From NCBI GenBank assembly GCA_017355425.1, contig CP070233.1, positions 2,645,501-2,709,500 on the forward strand: a DNA stretch of 64,000 nt. Direction: 5' to 3'. The notes under the pieces were generated by a model. That model saw only the letters and a list, made by a program, of their open reading frames with translations. It had not been told where the DNA came from and did no database searches. Of the stretch, positions 1 through 8,320 are shown piece by piece. A program made the translations under genes and the position numbers. Source of the DNA: Dolichospermum sp. DET69 (lineage in GTDB: Bacteria > Cyanobacteriota > Cyanobacteriia > Cyanobacteriales > Nostocaceae). Within the stretch, counting starts at the first letter, position 1. Each line of letters starts with the position of its first letter.

Positions 1-193
1 TATCGTGGTAGACGCTAGTACCGCAGGGCGGAATTAAAAGTTAATAATTAAAAATTAAAAAAGCAGATATTACCAGCTTTTTAGTTATTTTTAATAGTTA
101 GTTCACTTCCGCTTTTGTGTCCTAAGTTTACCAAAAAATTTTCAATTTATAGGGTGTGTTAGGAAGATAATTCTTGACGCACCCTAAAATTTT

Positions 194-532
194 CTATAAC
201 TCAATTAACTTAAAGCCCCAAATTTTGAGAACTGTGGTGGCTATTTCTGGATCTATGCCATCATAGGCTTCCCATTCAGACTGCGGATCTTTAGGATGCC
301 CCTCACCGACATGACCTGCAATTTTTATGACTGGAATATTCACTAAGTAATCACGTTCCATTCCTTTAGGGAGTGCTAGTTGAATTCTGCGGCCTACAAA
401 CTTTGATGCGCTGGATTCAGCCACAGATTCACGAACTAAACAAATATCACCAGCAGTCCCCCAAGTAGTTTGGTAGATGTGGAGAAATGATATATAACTT
501 TCTGGCTTGATGGATCTTTTGAGAACTTGCAT
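194..532 (-). CDS. hypothetical protein, 112 aa
   Basis: The ORF is complete, with ATG at 532 and a stop at 194. The protein is soluble and mixed alpha/beta, with no signal peptide or membrane segment. A short segment around residues 77-89 (GHPKDPQSEWEAYDG) is polar and acidic. I do not recognise a family. Base composition and codon use look like the neighbouring real genes, and no larger gene overlaps it, so I treat it as a real gene of unknown function. It is transcribed in the same direction as msrB but is separated from it by a terminator-like hairpin, so it probably has its own promoter. Confidence 0.5.
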   Translation of the reverse strand: MQVLKRSIKPESYISFLHIYQTTWGTAGDICLVRESVAESSASKFVGRRIQLALPKGMERDYLVNIPVIKIAGHVGEGHPKDPQSEWEAYDGIDPEIATTVLKIWGFKLIEL

Positions 533-606
533 TATCTAATCCTTATTTATCCTTTTTTCCACAATTTCATGGAGATACTACCTGCTATATTACAGTTTTC
601 CGCTTT

Positions 607-639
607 TAATAAAATAAAACAAGGGGTTTAGACCCCTTG
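607..639 (-). terminator. rho-independent terminator after msrB
   Basis: A perfect stem of CAAGGGG/CCCCTTG with a 6-base loop lies at 620-639. On the minus strand it is followed by a T-rich tract (TTTTATTTTATT). It sits about 30 bases beyond the msrB stop codon, which is the expected place for its terminator. Confidence 0.75.
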
Positions 640-671
640 CAAGAGTTTAAAAAGTGAACCGTATTAGTAAT

Positions 672-1166
672 CTACGCAGGTGTAAACTGTAAAGATACAC
701 CATTCATACAGTAGCGGAGACCAGTTGGTTTAGGTCCATCATTGAAAACATGGCCTAAGTGTCCACCACAATTACTGCAATGAACCTCAGTTCTCGTCAT
801 AAACAATGCTCTATCTGTAGTAGTAGCGATCGCTCCTTCAATGGGTTTAAAAAAGCTCGGCCAGCCAGTGCCACTATTAAACTTAGTATCTGAAGTAAAT
901 AAAGCTTGTCCACAACCAGCGCAGACATAAGTACCAGGTTCATATTGTTTATCGAGGGGACTGGTATGGGAGCGTTCTGTACCATGTTTCCGCAACACCT
1001 GAAACTGTTCTGATGTGAGGATACTCTTCCATTCATCTTCCGTTTTAGTCACTGTAAACTCTGTATTAGAAAGTGCCATCGTTTCTGAACTCCAATTGAT
1101 ATAGCGGGAAAAAAAGGCTGTACCGATGATTACGGTACTAATTTGCAAAAAATAGCGTTTGTTCAT
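672..1166 (-). CDS. msrB: peptide-methionine (R)-S-oxide reductase MsrB
   Basis: MsrB repairs oxidised proteins by reducing the R-epimer of methionine sulfoxide. The fold signatures are clear: two zinc-binding CxxC pairs (Cys82/Cys85 and Cys130/Cys133), the GTGWPSF motif near residue 100, the GGHLGHVFNDGP loop, and the catalytic RYCMNG motif with Cys153. An N-terminal stretch of about 30 residues (TVIIGTAFFS) precedes the catalytic domain and resembles a signal or membrane anchor. This copy may therefore act in the periplasm, lumen or membrane rather than the cytosol. An internal Met30 could give a cytosolic form of about 135 residues, the usual size of a free-standing MsrB. It appears monocistronic. 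Confidence 0.93.
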   Translation of the reverse strand: MNKRYFLQISTVIIGTAFFSRYINWSSETMALSNTEFTVTKTEDEWKSILTSEQFQVLRKHGTERSHTSPLDKQYEPGTYVCAGCGQALFTSDTKFNSGTGWPSFFKPIEGAIATTTDRALFMTRTEVHCSNCGGHLGHVFNDGPKPTGLRYCMNGVSLQFTPA

Positions 1167-1433
1167 AATCTATTATTTGCTATTTTTCCTTTCTCGGACA
1201 ACCAACTCCAGAAAGTCCTGAAATTTTCCCGGAGAAATTAATGAAAATTACCTGGAAACGCCTTGCTTTGCTGAGAAAAATATGTAATGCTCTTAAAATA
1301 AATTCAAAAGTACGGTATCCCTATCGAGTTGTCGGTATTAATGGACGAAAGATTTCGTCAGGGTTAATTAACAGCTACTTGGGTATTACCTGACTACTAA
1401 TAGCTAAATGCCTACTACAAATTAAAAATTACC

Positions 1434-1538
1434 ATGAGACAAGAATCTGATTTATTATCTGAGCTATGTGATTTTCTCTATCCTCGCAGTTCATATTATG
1501 GTCAGTTCAAGCCAGAATATCTAGTTTTTAATGCCAGT
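1434..1538 (+). pseudogene. N-terminal half of a small cyanobacterial gene split by the IscB element
   Basis: The frame from ATG 1434 reads MRQESDLLSELCDFLYPRSS and continues through a YYGQFKPEYLVFNAS motif. It then diverges, within two codons of the element boundary, to a stop at 1548-1550. The motif is what I remember from short (about 75-85 aa) conserved cyanobacterial proteins of the DUF7219 type. The missing half continues in the same frame at 3065-3217. Joining 1538 to 3065 gives ...FNA-S-LQEFSQRVSY..., a smooth fusion, so this is one gene interrupted by the intervening 1.5 kb. Confidence 0.75.
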
Positions 1539-1576
1539 CTCTGCATTTAATCTCATAAAATTGTAGTTTTCCGTAG

Positions 1577-2854
1577 TCAAAGGTAGCTATATCCGTCACT
1601 ACAATGAACCTTAGTAATATCTTTCATTGTTGAAAATTCAACTCTAAAACCATTGATAACAATCTCACATCCGTTTTTTGTGGGAGTTTTAACACGACTT
1701 ACATAGTTTCCAGAAGTTATGTTTTTACGATCTTTGTGCAAAGTAGCCTTAACAAAATCTCCTGTAGAAACATGAGTGAATATTTTTTTAGGCTCGGTGC
1801 AAGGAAAACCAAATTTATTGATCCTACAGAATCTTCTGCAACTATGCCCCGTGCTTTTTACTATTAAAATTTTTGTTGTAAGTATTTTGAGAGTTTCAAC
1901 TTTCCCTACACAAGCAGCATCAATCCAATGAGTTTTAGGCAATCCTAAACGAGTTCTATTAAACTTAGTTAAACCTCCTGAACCTGTTGTTATAGGTAAT
2001 CCAGTTTCTTTTAACTTATTAAATAAAGCCCATCTCGTTGAATTTACAGCAGACGCATCTTTTAGTGTCCGCTTGGCTTGGGATAAAATTTGCTTCAACA
2101 ACTCAGGCTTTTTTACTAAAAACTTCTCAATATCTTGAGTACCTTTTTTGATATTACATTTCTCACAAGCTAGACACAAATTAGAAATTCTATTAGTTCC
2201 TCCTTTGGCTTTTGGTTTAATATGCTCAACTTGTAAAGGGACATTTTCAGCAGTACAGTATGCACATTTTCTATTCCATTTATTCAAAAGATATTCACGG
2301 ATTTCATACCCTTGTAACTCTCCCTGTTGATACTCAAAGCCTGATATCTCTGGGTTTTCTAGCTGCTGTAGGTCAAACCTAGCAAGCTCTTGAACTATGT
2401 CAGTTATTGGAGCAAAATTACATAATCTTTTGACCCACGTGTTAATAGTTAAAACTCTATGGCTTAAAGAAGGTGCTAACCAACCTTGAGGTTTAGTGCG
2501 GTTAAGAAATCTAGCTTGACGATAACGAGTATGTCTAAAACGTCTTCCTCGCCTTACTCCTTTTCGAGTTTCTAGGCTTTCTTTAATAGCTAAACCTCTG
2601 TGTTGTAATTCCATACCCCAGATGACTTTATTATTTTGAACTAACGCAAAACCTGTAGTTTTACTCCCTGGATCTATTTTTAATTCAATCGGTTGAGTGG
2701 GAACGTCAGATTTAGGTTCTTTCAAAATTATGGTAAATGGAAATCTTCTAAATACAGCAGCTTTTTGTTGATTTAATAAAAAACGTGCATCTCCTGGATG
2801 GATTGGAGTAAGTGGTTTTTTGTTGGTATCAAGAACTAGAACAAAATTAGACAT
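1577..2854 (-). CDS. iscB: RNA-guided nuclease IscB (OMEGA system, Cas9 ancestor family)
   Basis: The 425-aa protein has the full IscB order. An N-terminal PLMP-like segment (LTPIHPGDARFLLNQQKAAV, 15-34) comes first. RuvC-I follows with Asp61 in IDPGSKTTG. An Arg-rich bridge helix lies at about 97-120 (RKGVRRGRRFRHTRYRQARF). RuvC-II is in QELARFD (Glu156). An HNH domain at about 195-240 has CAYC and CEKC zinc pairs and catalytic His211 in VEHIKPKAKGG. RuvC-III carries Asp312 in THWIDAACVG. All expected catalytic residues are present, so the enzyme looks intact. In this family IscB uses an upstream-encoded omegaRNA to cut DNA next to a 3' TAM, which helps keep the transposon at its donor site. 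The start at 2854 directly abuts the omegaRNA region. Confidence 0.92.
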   Translation of the reverse strand: MSNFVLVLDTNKKPLTPIHPGDARFLLNQQKAAVFRRFPFTIILKEPKSDVPTQPIELKIDPGSKTTGFALVQNNKVIWGMELQHRGLAIKESLETRKGVRRGRRFRHTRYRQARFLNRTKPQGWLAPSLSHRVLTINTWVKRLCNFAPITDIVQELARFDLQQLENPEISGFEYQQGELQGYEIREYLLNKWNRKCAYCTAENVPLQVEHIKPKAKGGTNRISNLCLACEKCNIKKGTQDIEKFLVKKPELLKQILSQAKRTLKDASAVNSTRWALFNKLKETGLPITTGSGGLTKFNRTRLGLPKTHWIDAACVGKVETLKILTTKILIVKSTGHSCRRFCRINKFGFPCTEPKKIFTHVSTGDFVKATLHKDRKNITSGNYVSRVKTPTKNGCEIVINGFRVEFSTMKDITKVHCSDGYSYL

Positions 2855-3064
2855 TTAAATTTCACCTTTTCAGGGTAATGTTTGCTTCAACCTTGTTATC
2901 TGAGCTTGTTATGCTAAATACACTATCCTTGCGGATTGTTTAATAAGTAGCAACATGGCAGGGGACTAGCGAATCCCAAGGTGTTATGACCTAGATAACG
3001 TTTACTCATGTTTTGAGTGGTTTGGTTCACATAAACTACAGATTACTCCGTTTATTTATGCTCT
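2855..3064 (-). ncRNA. omegaRNA scaffold upstream of iscB; guide predicted in 3065-3080
   Basis: The 210 bases between the iscB start and the element end are noncoding. On the minus strand they carry a core reading CACCTTGGGATTCGCTAGTC followed by CCC (about 2965-2987). This closely resembles the conserved core of published IscB omegaRNAs, which I recall as CACCCTGGGATTTCCCCAGT then CCCC. A GTTAT...ATAAC stem and an ACTCA...TGAGT hairpin lie 5' of it, and an AATCCGCAAGGAT arm lies 3'. Length and position match the family. In IscB systems the guide is the 5' end of the omegaRNA and comes from flanking DNA. Here that would be GGGAAAACTCTTGAAG (complement of 3065-3080). Confidence 0.75.
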
Positions 3065-3217
3065 CTTCAAGAGTTTTCCCAACGGGTAAGCTATATTTGT
3101 AATTTACAAACTGCTGGTAAAATGTCTCCAGAGGATGCTTACAAACAAATTCACATTTTGTGGAAACAATTAAAACGTGCTAAAAAACAACTAGAAACTC
3201 AAGAATTTGGAAGTTAG
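3065..3217 (+). pseudogene. C-terminal half of the gene split by the IscB element
   Basis: The open frame reads LQEFSQRVSYICNLQTAGK followed by MSPEDAYKQIHILWKQLKRAK and ends at TAG 3215-3217. This is the second half of the small protein that begins at 1434. The 'EFxQRVSYICNLxTxGKxSPEEAYxxIxxLWKxLKRxKK' pattern is what I recall for the cyanobacterial DUF7219 family. An internal ATG at 3122 leaves a 31-residue ORF, but the fragment is unlikely to be functional. Confidence 0.75.
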
Positions 3218-3390
3218 GAGCAAGGAATAGTCAAGAGTGACAATTAAACCTTTGCAACCCTGATTGTTCTTGCCTTTATACCTTTAGGTCAGATATAATT
3301 CATATATTTTATAATTAAATGTGAGCATTGTAGCGATAGCCTCAAAATTAATCAGTTATTCTTTAGTTTAGTTTTATAACTACAACACTA

Positions 3391-4164
3391 ATGTGCCAAT
3401 TGCTAGGAATGAACTGCAACGTACCCACAGACATTTGTTTTTCTTTTGAGGGTTTCTCTGCAAGGGGAGGAAAAACAGATGAACATAGCGACGGTTGGGG
3501 AATTGCTTTTTTTGAAGGAAAAGGATGTCGAATTTTTTTAGACGCTGAAGCCTCTATAGCGTCACCAATTGCCAATTTTATCCGTCGGTATCCCATTCAT
3601 TCTACTCATGTTATAGCTCATATCCGCAAAGCTACCCAAGGAGAAATAGCCTTAGAAAACTGTCATCCTTTCCGTCGGGAACTTTGGGGAAGATATTGGG
3701 TATTTGCCCATAATGGCAATTTACCAGATTTTAACCCCGAAAATAATGGTATTTTTCAACCTGTGGGTGCTACGGACAGCGAAAAAGCATTTTGCTTAAT
3801 TCTTAATACTTTGCGATCGCATTTCCCCCAAGGACAACCTCCTCTCAAGGAACTTTACCAAACATTACATGAAATTACCAAAGAAATAGCAGCCATTGGA
3901 TCTTTTAACTACATCTTATCAAATGGTGAGCATTTTTTTACCCATTGCTCAACTAAACTTTGTTACATTATCAGACAAGCACCTTTTGCTGCGGCTCATT
4001 TAATTGATGAAGAGATGACTGTAGATTTCAGTGAATTAACGACACCAAGAGATTGCGTTGCTGTTATTGTGACTACACCCCTAACTGATAACGAAGTTTG
4101 GACACAAATCCAACCAGGAGAATTATTAATATTTCAGGATGGTTTACCCTTGACAATTTCCTAA
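3391..4164 (+). CDS. class II glutamine amidotransferase (YafJ/Gn-AT-II type)
   Basis: The protein begins MCQLLGMN, so Cys2 becomes the N-terminal nucleophile after Met removal, as in all Ntn-type class II amidotransferases. Further signatures are the HSDGWGIAFFEG motif (about 32-43), the IRKATQGE segment, the CHPF...AHNGNLP motif, and GATDSEKAF at about 128-136. At 257 aa it is a stand-alone glutaminase domain like E. coli YafJ, without an attached synthase. Its physiological amide acceptor is not known from sequence. The start is fixed by the Cys2 requirement. It is convergent with the PatA-like gene, with 3 bases between the stops. Confidence 0.88.
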   Translation: MCQLLGMNCNVPTDICFSFEGFSARGGKTDEHSDGWGIAFFEGKGCRIFLDAEASIASPIANFIRRYPIHSTHVIAHIRKATQGEIALENCHPFRRELWGRYWVFAHNGNLPDFNPENNGIFQPVGATDSEKAFCLILNTLRSHFPQGQPPLKELYQTLHEITKEIAAIGSFNYILSNGEHFFTHCSTKLCYIIRQAPFAAAHLIDEEMTVDFSELTTPRDCVAVIVTTPLTDNEVWTQIQPGELLIFQDGLPLTIS

Positions 4165-4167
4165 TTC

Positions 4168-4560
4168 TCAAGAATCAACTTCTGAATAAGACAAAGCGAA
4201 ATTCTGGCAATATTTATTCATAGAACCTGTATATAAATACTTATTCAATATTGCAAATACGCGATCTTTTTCTATAGGCTTGTTAATAAAGTCAGTCGCA
4301 CCAAATATCTTAGCCCTAACTCTATTAAATGCTCCATCACTAATGTCAAGTTCTGGGCAAATTAAAGCGATATTTCTCAACCAACGTCTACGAGGATGAA
4401 TCCCACCCGTTGCCCATACTATCTGTCCCAAATGGTAATAAAACGTCCATTCATTTCCCAGTGTATCTTTAAAATTTAAATTTCCATTATATTGAATTTG
4501 AACACACTCCTCAAATGCGCTCAACAAAGTGTCTAATTCCATAATGTTTGATTTAATCAC
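4168..4560 (-). pseudogene. internally deleted PatA-like response regulator (PATAN fragment joined to REC tail)
   Basis: Residues 8-70 (LLSAFEECVQIQYNGNLNF, then HLGQIVWATGGIHPRRRWLR) match the N-terminal DUF4388/PATAN domain of PatA-type cyanobacterial regulators. Residues about 80-112 (RVRAKIFGATDFINKPIEK) match the last third of a receiver domain, including the conserved KP. In full-length PatA-like proteins these parts are about 200 residues apart, with the phospho-accepting Asp between them. Here they are joined in frame, giving 130 aa without the phospho-acceptor. The ORF is intact, so a shortened protein could be made, but it cannot work as a normal response regulator. Confidence 0.6.
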
Positions 4561-4724
4561 AAATTGAAGACATACACATTTTTTAATGTAACCAATCTGT
4601 GAGGTTAATAGACGGTTAATAATATTAATAATGTGCTTATTATATACAATTTGTGCAACAGATCTCCAACTGCTTTGAGAAGTCGGGGATATATATGGGG
4701 ATCTATATTCTGATGATTTTTGAT

Positions 4725-5810
4725 TTAACGTCGTCCACGTTGAATTTTGTCAAAAATAGTACCATCAGCAAAGAACTTCTTCTGTACAGCACTCCAACCA
4801 CCAAGATCAGTTATAGTGTAGAGTCGGGCAATATAAGGGAATTTATTCTTAACTTCTTTGTTTACAGTTGGATCAACCGGACGAAAACCAACTTTAGCAA
4901 ACTCACGTTGTGCTTCTGGAGTAAACAGGAACTTGACAAAAGCTTCAGAAACCTCACGATTTCCATGCTTATCAACATTTTTATCTACAACAGCCACAGG
5001 TGCATCTATAGAAATATTCACTGGAGGAACTATGTAAGAAGTATCTGTTTTACCTTGCTGTGCAGCTAAAATGACTTCGTTTTCATAGTTTAGTAATGCG
5101 TCACCCTGTCCTTTTTTGTAAAAAGCGTCACTGGCTTCCCGGGCATCTTTGGGTAATACAACTACATTTTTAAACACATCAGTCACAAATTTCAAAGCCT
5201 GGGTATCATTGCCACCATTCTTAACTATAGCACCCCACAAAGCTAAGAAATTCCACTTAGCACCACCGGATGTTTTAGGATTTGCAGTAACAATTTGAAT
5301 ACCAGGTTTAGTTAAATCAGCCCAATTTTTAATCTTTTTCGGATTACCAGCGCGAGTTTCAATAGCAACTACTGAACGGGTAACAATTGAGTTATTGGGA
5401 CTTTCCTTTTCCCAACCTGGTTGAATTAAACCTGCTTGCTCAATTTTTTTAATGTCTCCCGCTAATGCTAAAGCTACCACATCTGCGGGTAAACCATCAA
5501 TAACAGCACGGGTTTGAGATCCAGAACCACCGTAGCTTTCACGAATTCCCACATCTTGACCTTTTTCCTTTTTCCATTTCGCTACAAACTGGGGAATAAT
5601 TTTTGCGTAAGCAGCTTTGGTAACAGCATAAGTAACTAAAGTAATTTCAACTTTCTTACCACTTTGACTCAATACTTGTGTTTTCTGGGCTGTACCTGCA
5701 AATACTGGCATGATAGTGCTTAGACTTAAACCTGTTGCTAAGAACAGCGCAGGAAATAATGGCTTTGTTGTTGGAGAAAATTTCGCAGTGTTTGAAGAAA
5801 TATCTGTCAT
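4725..5810 (-). CDS. sbpA: sulfate ABC transporter periplasmic binding protein (paralog 1)
   Basis: The 361-aa precursor has a signal sequence at about 15-40 (LFPALFLATGLSLSTIMPVFAG) followed by the sulfate/thiosulfate-binding protein fold. Hallmarks are ITLVTYAVTKAAY, the anion-loop motif YGGSGSQTRAV, PKTSGGAKWNFLALWG, DAREASDAFYKKGQGDALLNYENE and the C-terminal FRPVDPTV. It delivers sulfate to the CysTWA permease. It is transcribed away from the second binding protein at 6306, so the two share an intergenic regulatory region. It is about 70 percent identical by eye to that paralog but is not a lipoprotein. Confidence 0.9.
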   Translation of the reverse strand: MTDISSNTAKFSPTTKPLFPALFLATGLSLSTIMPVFAGTAQKTQVLSQSGKKVEITLVTYAVTKAAYAKIIPQFVAKWKKEKGQDVGIRESYGGSGSQTRAVIDGLPADVVALALAGDIKKIEQAGLIQPGWEKESPNNSIVTRSVVAIETRAGNPKKIKNWADLTKPGIQIVTANPKTSGGAKWNFLALWGAIVKNGGNDTQALKFVTDVFKNVVVLPKDAREASDAFYKKGQGDALLNYENEVILAAQQGKTDTSYIVPPVNISIDAPVAVVDKNVDKHGNREVSEAFVKFLFTPEAQREFAKVGFRPVDPTVNKEVKNKFPYIARLYTITDLGGWSAVQKKFFADGTIFDKIQRGRR

Positions 5811-5841
5811 GGGATGTCCTTGAATTGGTCTTAATGCAATC

Positions 5842-5867
5842 TACGGTAGTTATATCGAGATACCGTA
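5842..5867. promoter_or_regulatory. inverted repeat upstream of sbpA, putative operator
   Basis: TACGGTA and TACCGTA form a perfect 7-base inverted repeat separated by 12 bases. A further TTACCGT half-site lies 4 bases beyond. It is centred about 45 bases upstream of the sbpA start, a plausible place for an operator. The rest of the 5811-6305 gap between the two divergent binding-protein genes is AT-rich and shows no gene. The binding protein for this site is unknown; a LysR-type sulfur regulator would be a reasonable guess. Confidence 0.35.
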
Positions 5868-6305
5868 TTTACCGTCTTGAAAAAGAGCATATCAGATGTA
5901 ATAAATAAAATCAATAGTTTTTGCACCTAAAAACAACTATTTTCCCATCGGGTATTGTATGTATTAAATATTGCAATTGCTTTTAATGATTTAATTGCCT
6001 GAAAAGGTTTTAAAATAGATATTTTACCAAATTAAATTCTATATTTACTGTTAAAAGTTTATTTTTAAAGTATTTAAAATATCAAACTAATTAAGTATAT
6101 TTTCTTCTTTGACTGACATAAAGATGATCGAAAATTGATACTTGTCAATTAGAGACGTTGTAATTTATCCGGAAACTGGTAAAATCTCCATATTCCCTAT
6201 CGTCAATATGCAGTTTTAGCTGGTGTTAACAACTAGGCATTACGCGCTAAATTGCAACTGCAAGCTCAAAGATTAATTAATCATAGTTTCACAGGAGGAA
6301 AAATC

Positions 6306-7418
6306 ATGAATTTGTGGCGACTATCATGGAAAGAATTGCAACTTAGGTTTAGTATAAATTCGCTTAAAGGCTTTGTATCACTTTTTTTAGTTGGAGCGGT
6401 ATTGAGTGTATCTCTTGCTGCTTGTACTGGGACAAACAATAGTAATCCCCCTATTACAACTGCTGATACTGGTAAAAAAGGGACTGTAGAATTAACTCTT
6501 GTATCATTTGCTGTGACTAAGGCGGCTCACGCCGCGATTATTCCCAAATTTGTAGAAAAATGGCAAAAGGAACATAACCAAACTGTCGTATTCAAACAAA
6601 GCTATGGCGGTTCTGGTTCGCAGACCCGCGCTGTAGTTGATGGTTTGGAAGCCGATGTTGTTCACCTAGCACTGGCTTTGGATACGCAAAAAATTGAAAA
6701 AGCGGGATTAATTCAGCCAGGGTGGGAGAAAAAATTTCCTAATAATGGCATTGTATCTAAATCTGTCGCAGCTTTAGTAACTCGTGAAGGCAACCCCAAA
6801 GGGATTAAGAATTGGGCTGATTTAGCAAAAAATGATATTAAACTAATTACCGCAGATCCCAAAACTTCTGGGGTAGCGCGTTGGAACTTTCTCGCACTTT
6901 GGAATTCAGTCATTAAAACTGGTGGAGATGAAGCAAAAGCCACGGAATTTTTGACTAAGGTTTATAAAAATGTCCCTGTCTTAACAAAAGATGCTCGTGA
7001 AGCTACAGACGCATTTTTTAAACAAGGTCAAGGTGATGCTTTGATAAATTATGAAAATGAAATTGTTTTGGCAAAAGACAAAGGTGAAAAAACAAATTAC
7101 ATTCTTCCTGATGTAAATATCTCCATTGATAATCCTATAGCTGTTGTTGATAAGAATGTTGATAAACATGGTAATCGTGAAGTAGCGGAAGCTTTTGTGA
7201 AATATTTGTTTACTCCTGAAGCACAACAGGAATTTGCTAAAGTCGGATTTCGCCCTGTAGATGAAACAGTAGCTAAGAGTAAAGAATTTGCTGACAAATA
7301 TCCCAAAATAAAAACTTTAGGTACAGTTCAAGAATTAGGCGGTTGGGATGCAGTTCAGAAAAAATTCTTTGCTGAAGGGGCAATCTTTGACCAAATTCAA
7401 GCTAAGAATAGAAAGTAA
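6306..7418 (+). CDS. sulfate ABC transporter binding lipoprotein (paralog 2)
   Basis: I chose ATG 6306 because an AGGAGG ribosome site lies 8 bases upstream. The longer frame from 6252 would add 18 unlikely residues. The 370-aa product has a hydrophobic signal ending in a lipobox (VSLAAC), so it should be a lipid-anchored binding protein. The mature part shares the sulfate-binding hallmarks with the divergent sbpA: YGGSGSQTRAVVDG, DPKTSGVARWNFLALW, DAREATDAFFKQGQGDALINYENE and VGFRPVDETV. It heads a run with cysT, cysW and the NIL-domain gene, separated from cysT by 32 bases, so it is probably the dedicated binding protein of this operon. Confidence 0.9.
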   Translation: MNLWRLSWKELQLRFSINSLKGFVSLFLVGAVLSVSLAACTGTNNSNPPITTADTGKKGTVELTLVSFAVTKAAHAAIIPKFVEKWQKEHNQTVVFKQSYGGSGSQTRAVVDGLEADVVHLALALDTQKIEKAGLIQPGWEKKFPNNGIVSKSVAALVTREGNPKGIKNWADLAKNDIKLITADPKTSGVARWNFLALWNSVIKTGGDEAKATEFLTKVYKNVPVLTKDAREATDAFFKQGQGDALINYENEIVLAKDKGEKTNYILPDVNISIDNPIAVVDKNVDKHGNREVAEAFVKYLFTPEAQQEFAKVGFRPVDETVAKSKEFADKYPKIKTLGTVQELGGWDAVQKKFFAEGAIFDQIQAKNRK

Positions 7419-7450
7419 TTGACAATTGACAACTGATAGTTAACGAAATT

Positions 7451-8320
7451 ATGGGCGGATCTTCTGTTGTAAAAACTGACCTTAAACCTCCGATTTGGAA
7501 GGTGGTTCTAGATAGTTTAATTCGTCTTCCTTGGACTTGGCGAATTACTTTAGGATATCTAACTTTTATGTTATTTATTCCTATTACTGCCATGTTTCTC
7601 AAGGCTAGTACGGAATCTCCAGAAAAGTTTTGGGAAATTGCAACTAATGATTTAGCATTGGCGACTTATAATGTTACCTTTGTGACTGCATTGTTTGCGG
7701 CTTTGCTGAATGGTGTGTTTGGAACTTTGATTGCTTGGGTATTGGTGCGTTACGATTTTCCTTTAAAACGGATTATTGATGCGACAGTAGATTTACCCTT
7801 TGCTTTGCCAACTTCGGTAGCAGGTTTAACACTAGCAACAGTTTACAGTGAGAATGGTTGGTTGGGTTCACTATTAGCACCAATGGGAATTAAGGTATCA
7901 TTTACTCGCTTGGGAGTTGGGGTAGCAATGATATTTATATCTTTACCTTTTGTGGTGAGAACTGTACAACCGGTATTGCAAGAAATGGAATCGGAAATTG
8001 AAGAAGCTGCTTGGAGTTTAGGCGCTTCTGAATGGCAAACTTTCTGGAAAGTAATTTTACCGCCTTTATTTCCGACAATTTTAACTGGTGTGGCTTTGGG
8101 TTTTTCCCGCGCTGTGGGAGAGTATGGTTCAACAGTAATTATTTCTTCTAATACACCCTATAAAGATCTAATTGCACCTGTGTTAATTTTCCAAAAATTG
8201 GAACAATATGACTATGCTGGTGCAACTGTCATTGGTGTAGTTTTATTAGGAATTTCTTTGGTGATGTTATTAGCAATTAATTTCTTACAAGCTTGGGCAA
8301 GAAGATATGACAATAGATAA
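7451..8320 (+). CDS. cysT: sulfate ABC transporter permease CysT (CysU)
   Basis: A 289-aa inner-membrane permease with about six hydrophobic segments. The binding-protein-dependent EAA loop is visible as [29 protein letters not shown] (around residues 180-205), which docks the CysA ATPase. The [30 protein letters not shown] segment is characteristic of CysT. The N-terminus before the first membrane span is cytoplasmic. The gene overlaps cysW by 14 bases, indicating translational coupling; CysT and CysW form the heterodimeric channel for sulfate/thiosulfate. Confidence 0.93.
   Translation: MGGSSVVKTDLKPPIWKVVLDSLIRLPWTWRITLGYLTFMLFIPITAMFLKASTESPEKFWEIATNDLALATYNVTFVTALFAALLNGVFGTLIAWVLVRYDFPLKRIIDATVDLPFALPTSVAGLTLATVYSENGWLGSLLAPMGIKVSFTRLGVGVAMIFISLPFVVRTVQPVLQEMESEIEEAAWSLGASEWQTFWKVILPPLFPTILTGVALGFSRAVGEYGSTVIISSNTPYKDLIAPVLIFQKLEQYDYAGATVIGVVLLGISLVMLLAINFLQAWARRYDNR

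Larger units (their letters stand above)
1539..3064 (-). mobile_element. IscB-omegaRNA (OMEGA) insertion, about 1.53 kb
   Basis: The element is bounded by the two halves of an interrupted gene, so its ends can be placed to within a shared CT dinucleotide (1539-1540 against 3065-3066). It contains only iscB and its upstream noncoding region. No TnpA transposase is present, so it is non-autonomous and would need a Y1 transposase in trans. No target-site duplication or terminal inverted repeat is visible, as expected for IS200/IS605-type single-strand transposition. Only 36 bases separate the iscB stop from the left end. Confidence 0.75.

Noticed and set aside
1240..1392. 50-codon plus-strand ORF between msrB and the split gene
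   Set aside because: It has no ribosome site and no recognised motif. It could be a remnant but cannot be supported.
1539..3064. IscB element as a CRISPR-Cas9 relic
   Set aside because: The protein lacks the REC lobe and is far too short. There is no array or cas1/cas2, and the PLMP-RuvC-HNH layout with an upstream omegaRNA fits IscB.
4653..5069. 138-aa plus-strand ORF
   Set aside because: It is antisense to the 3' half of sbpA, with shadow-like composition.
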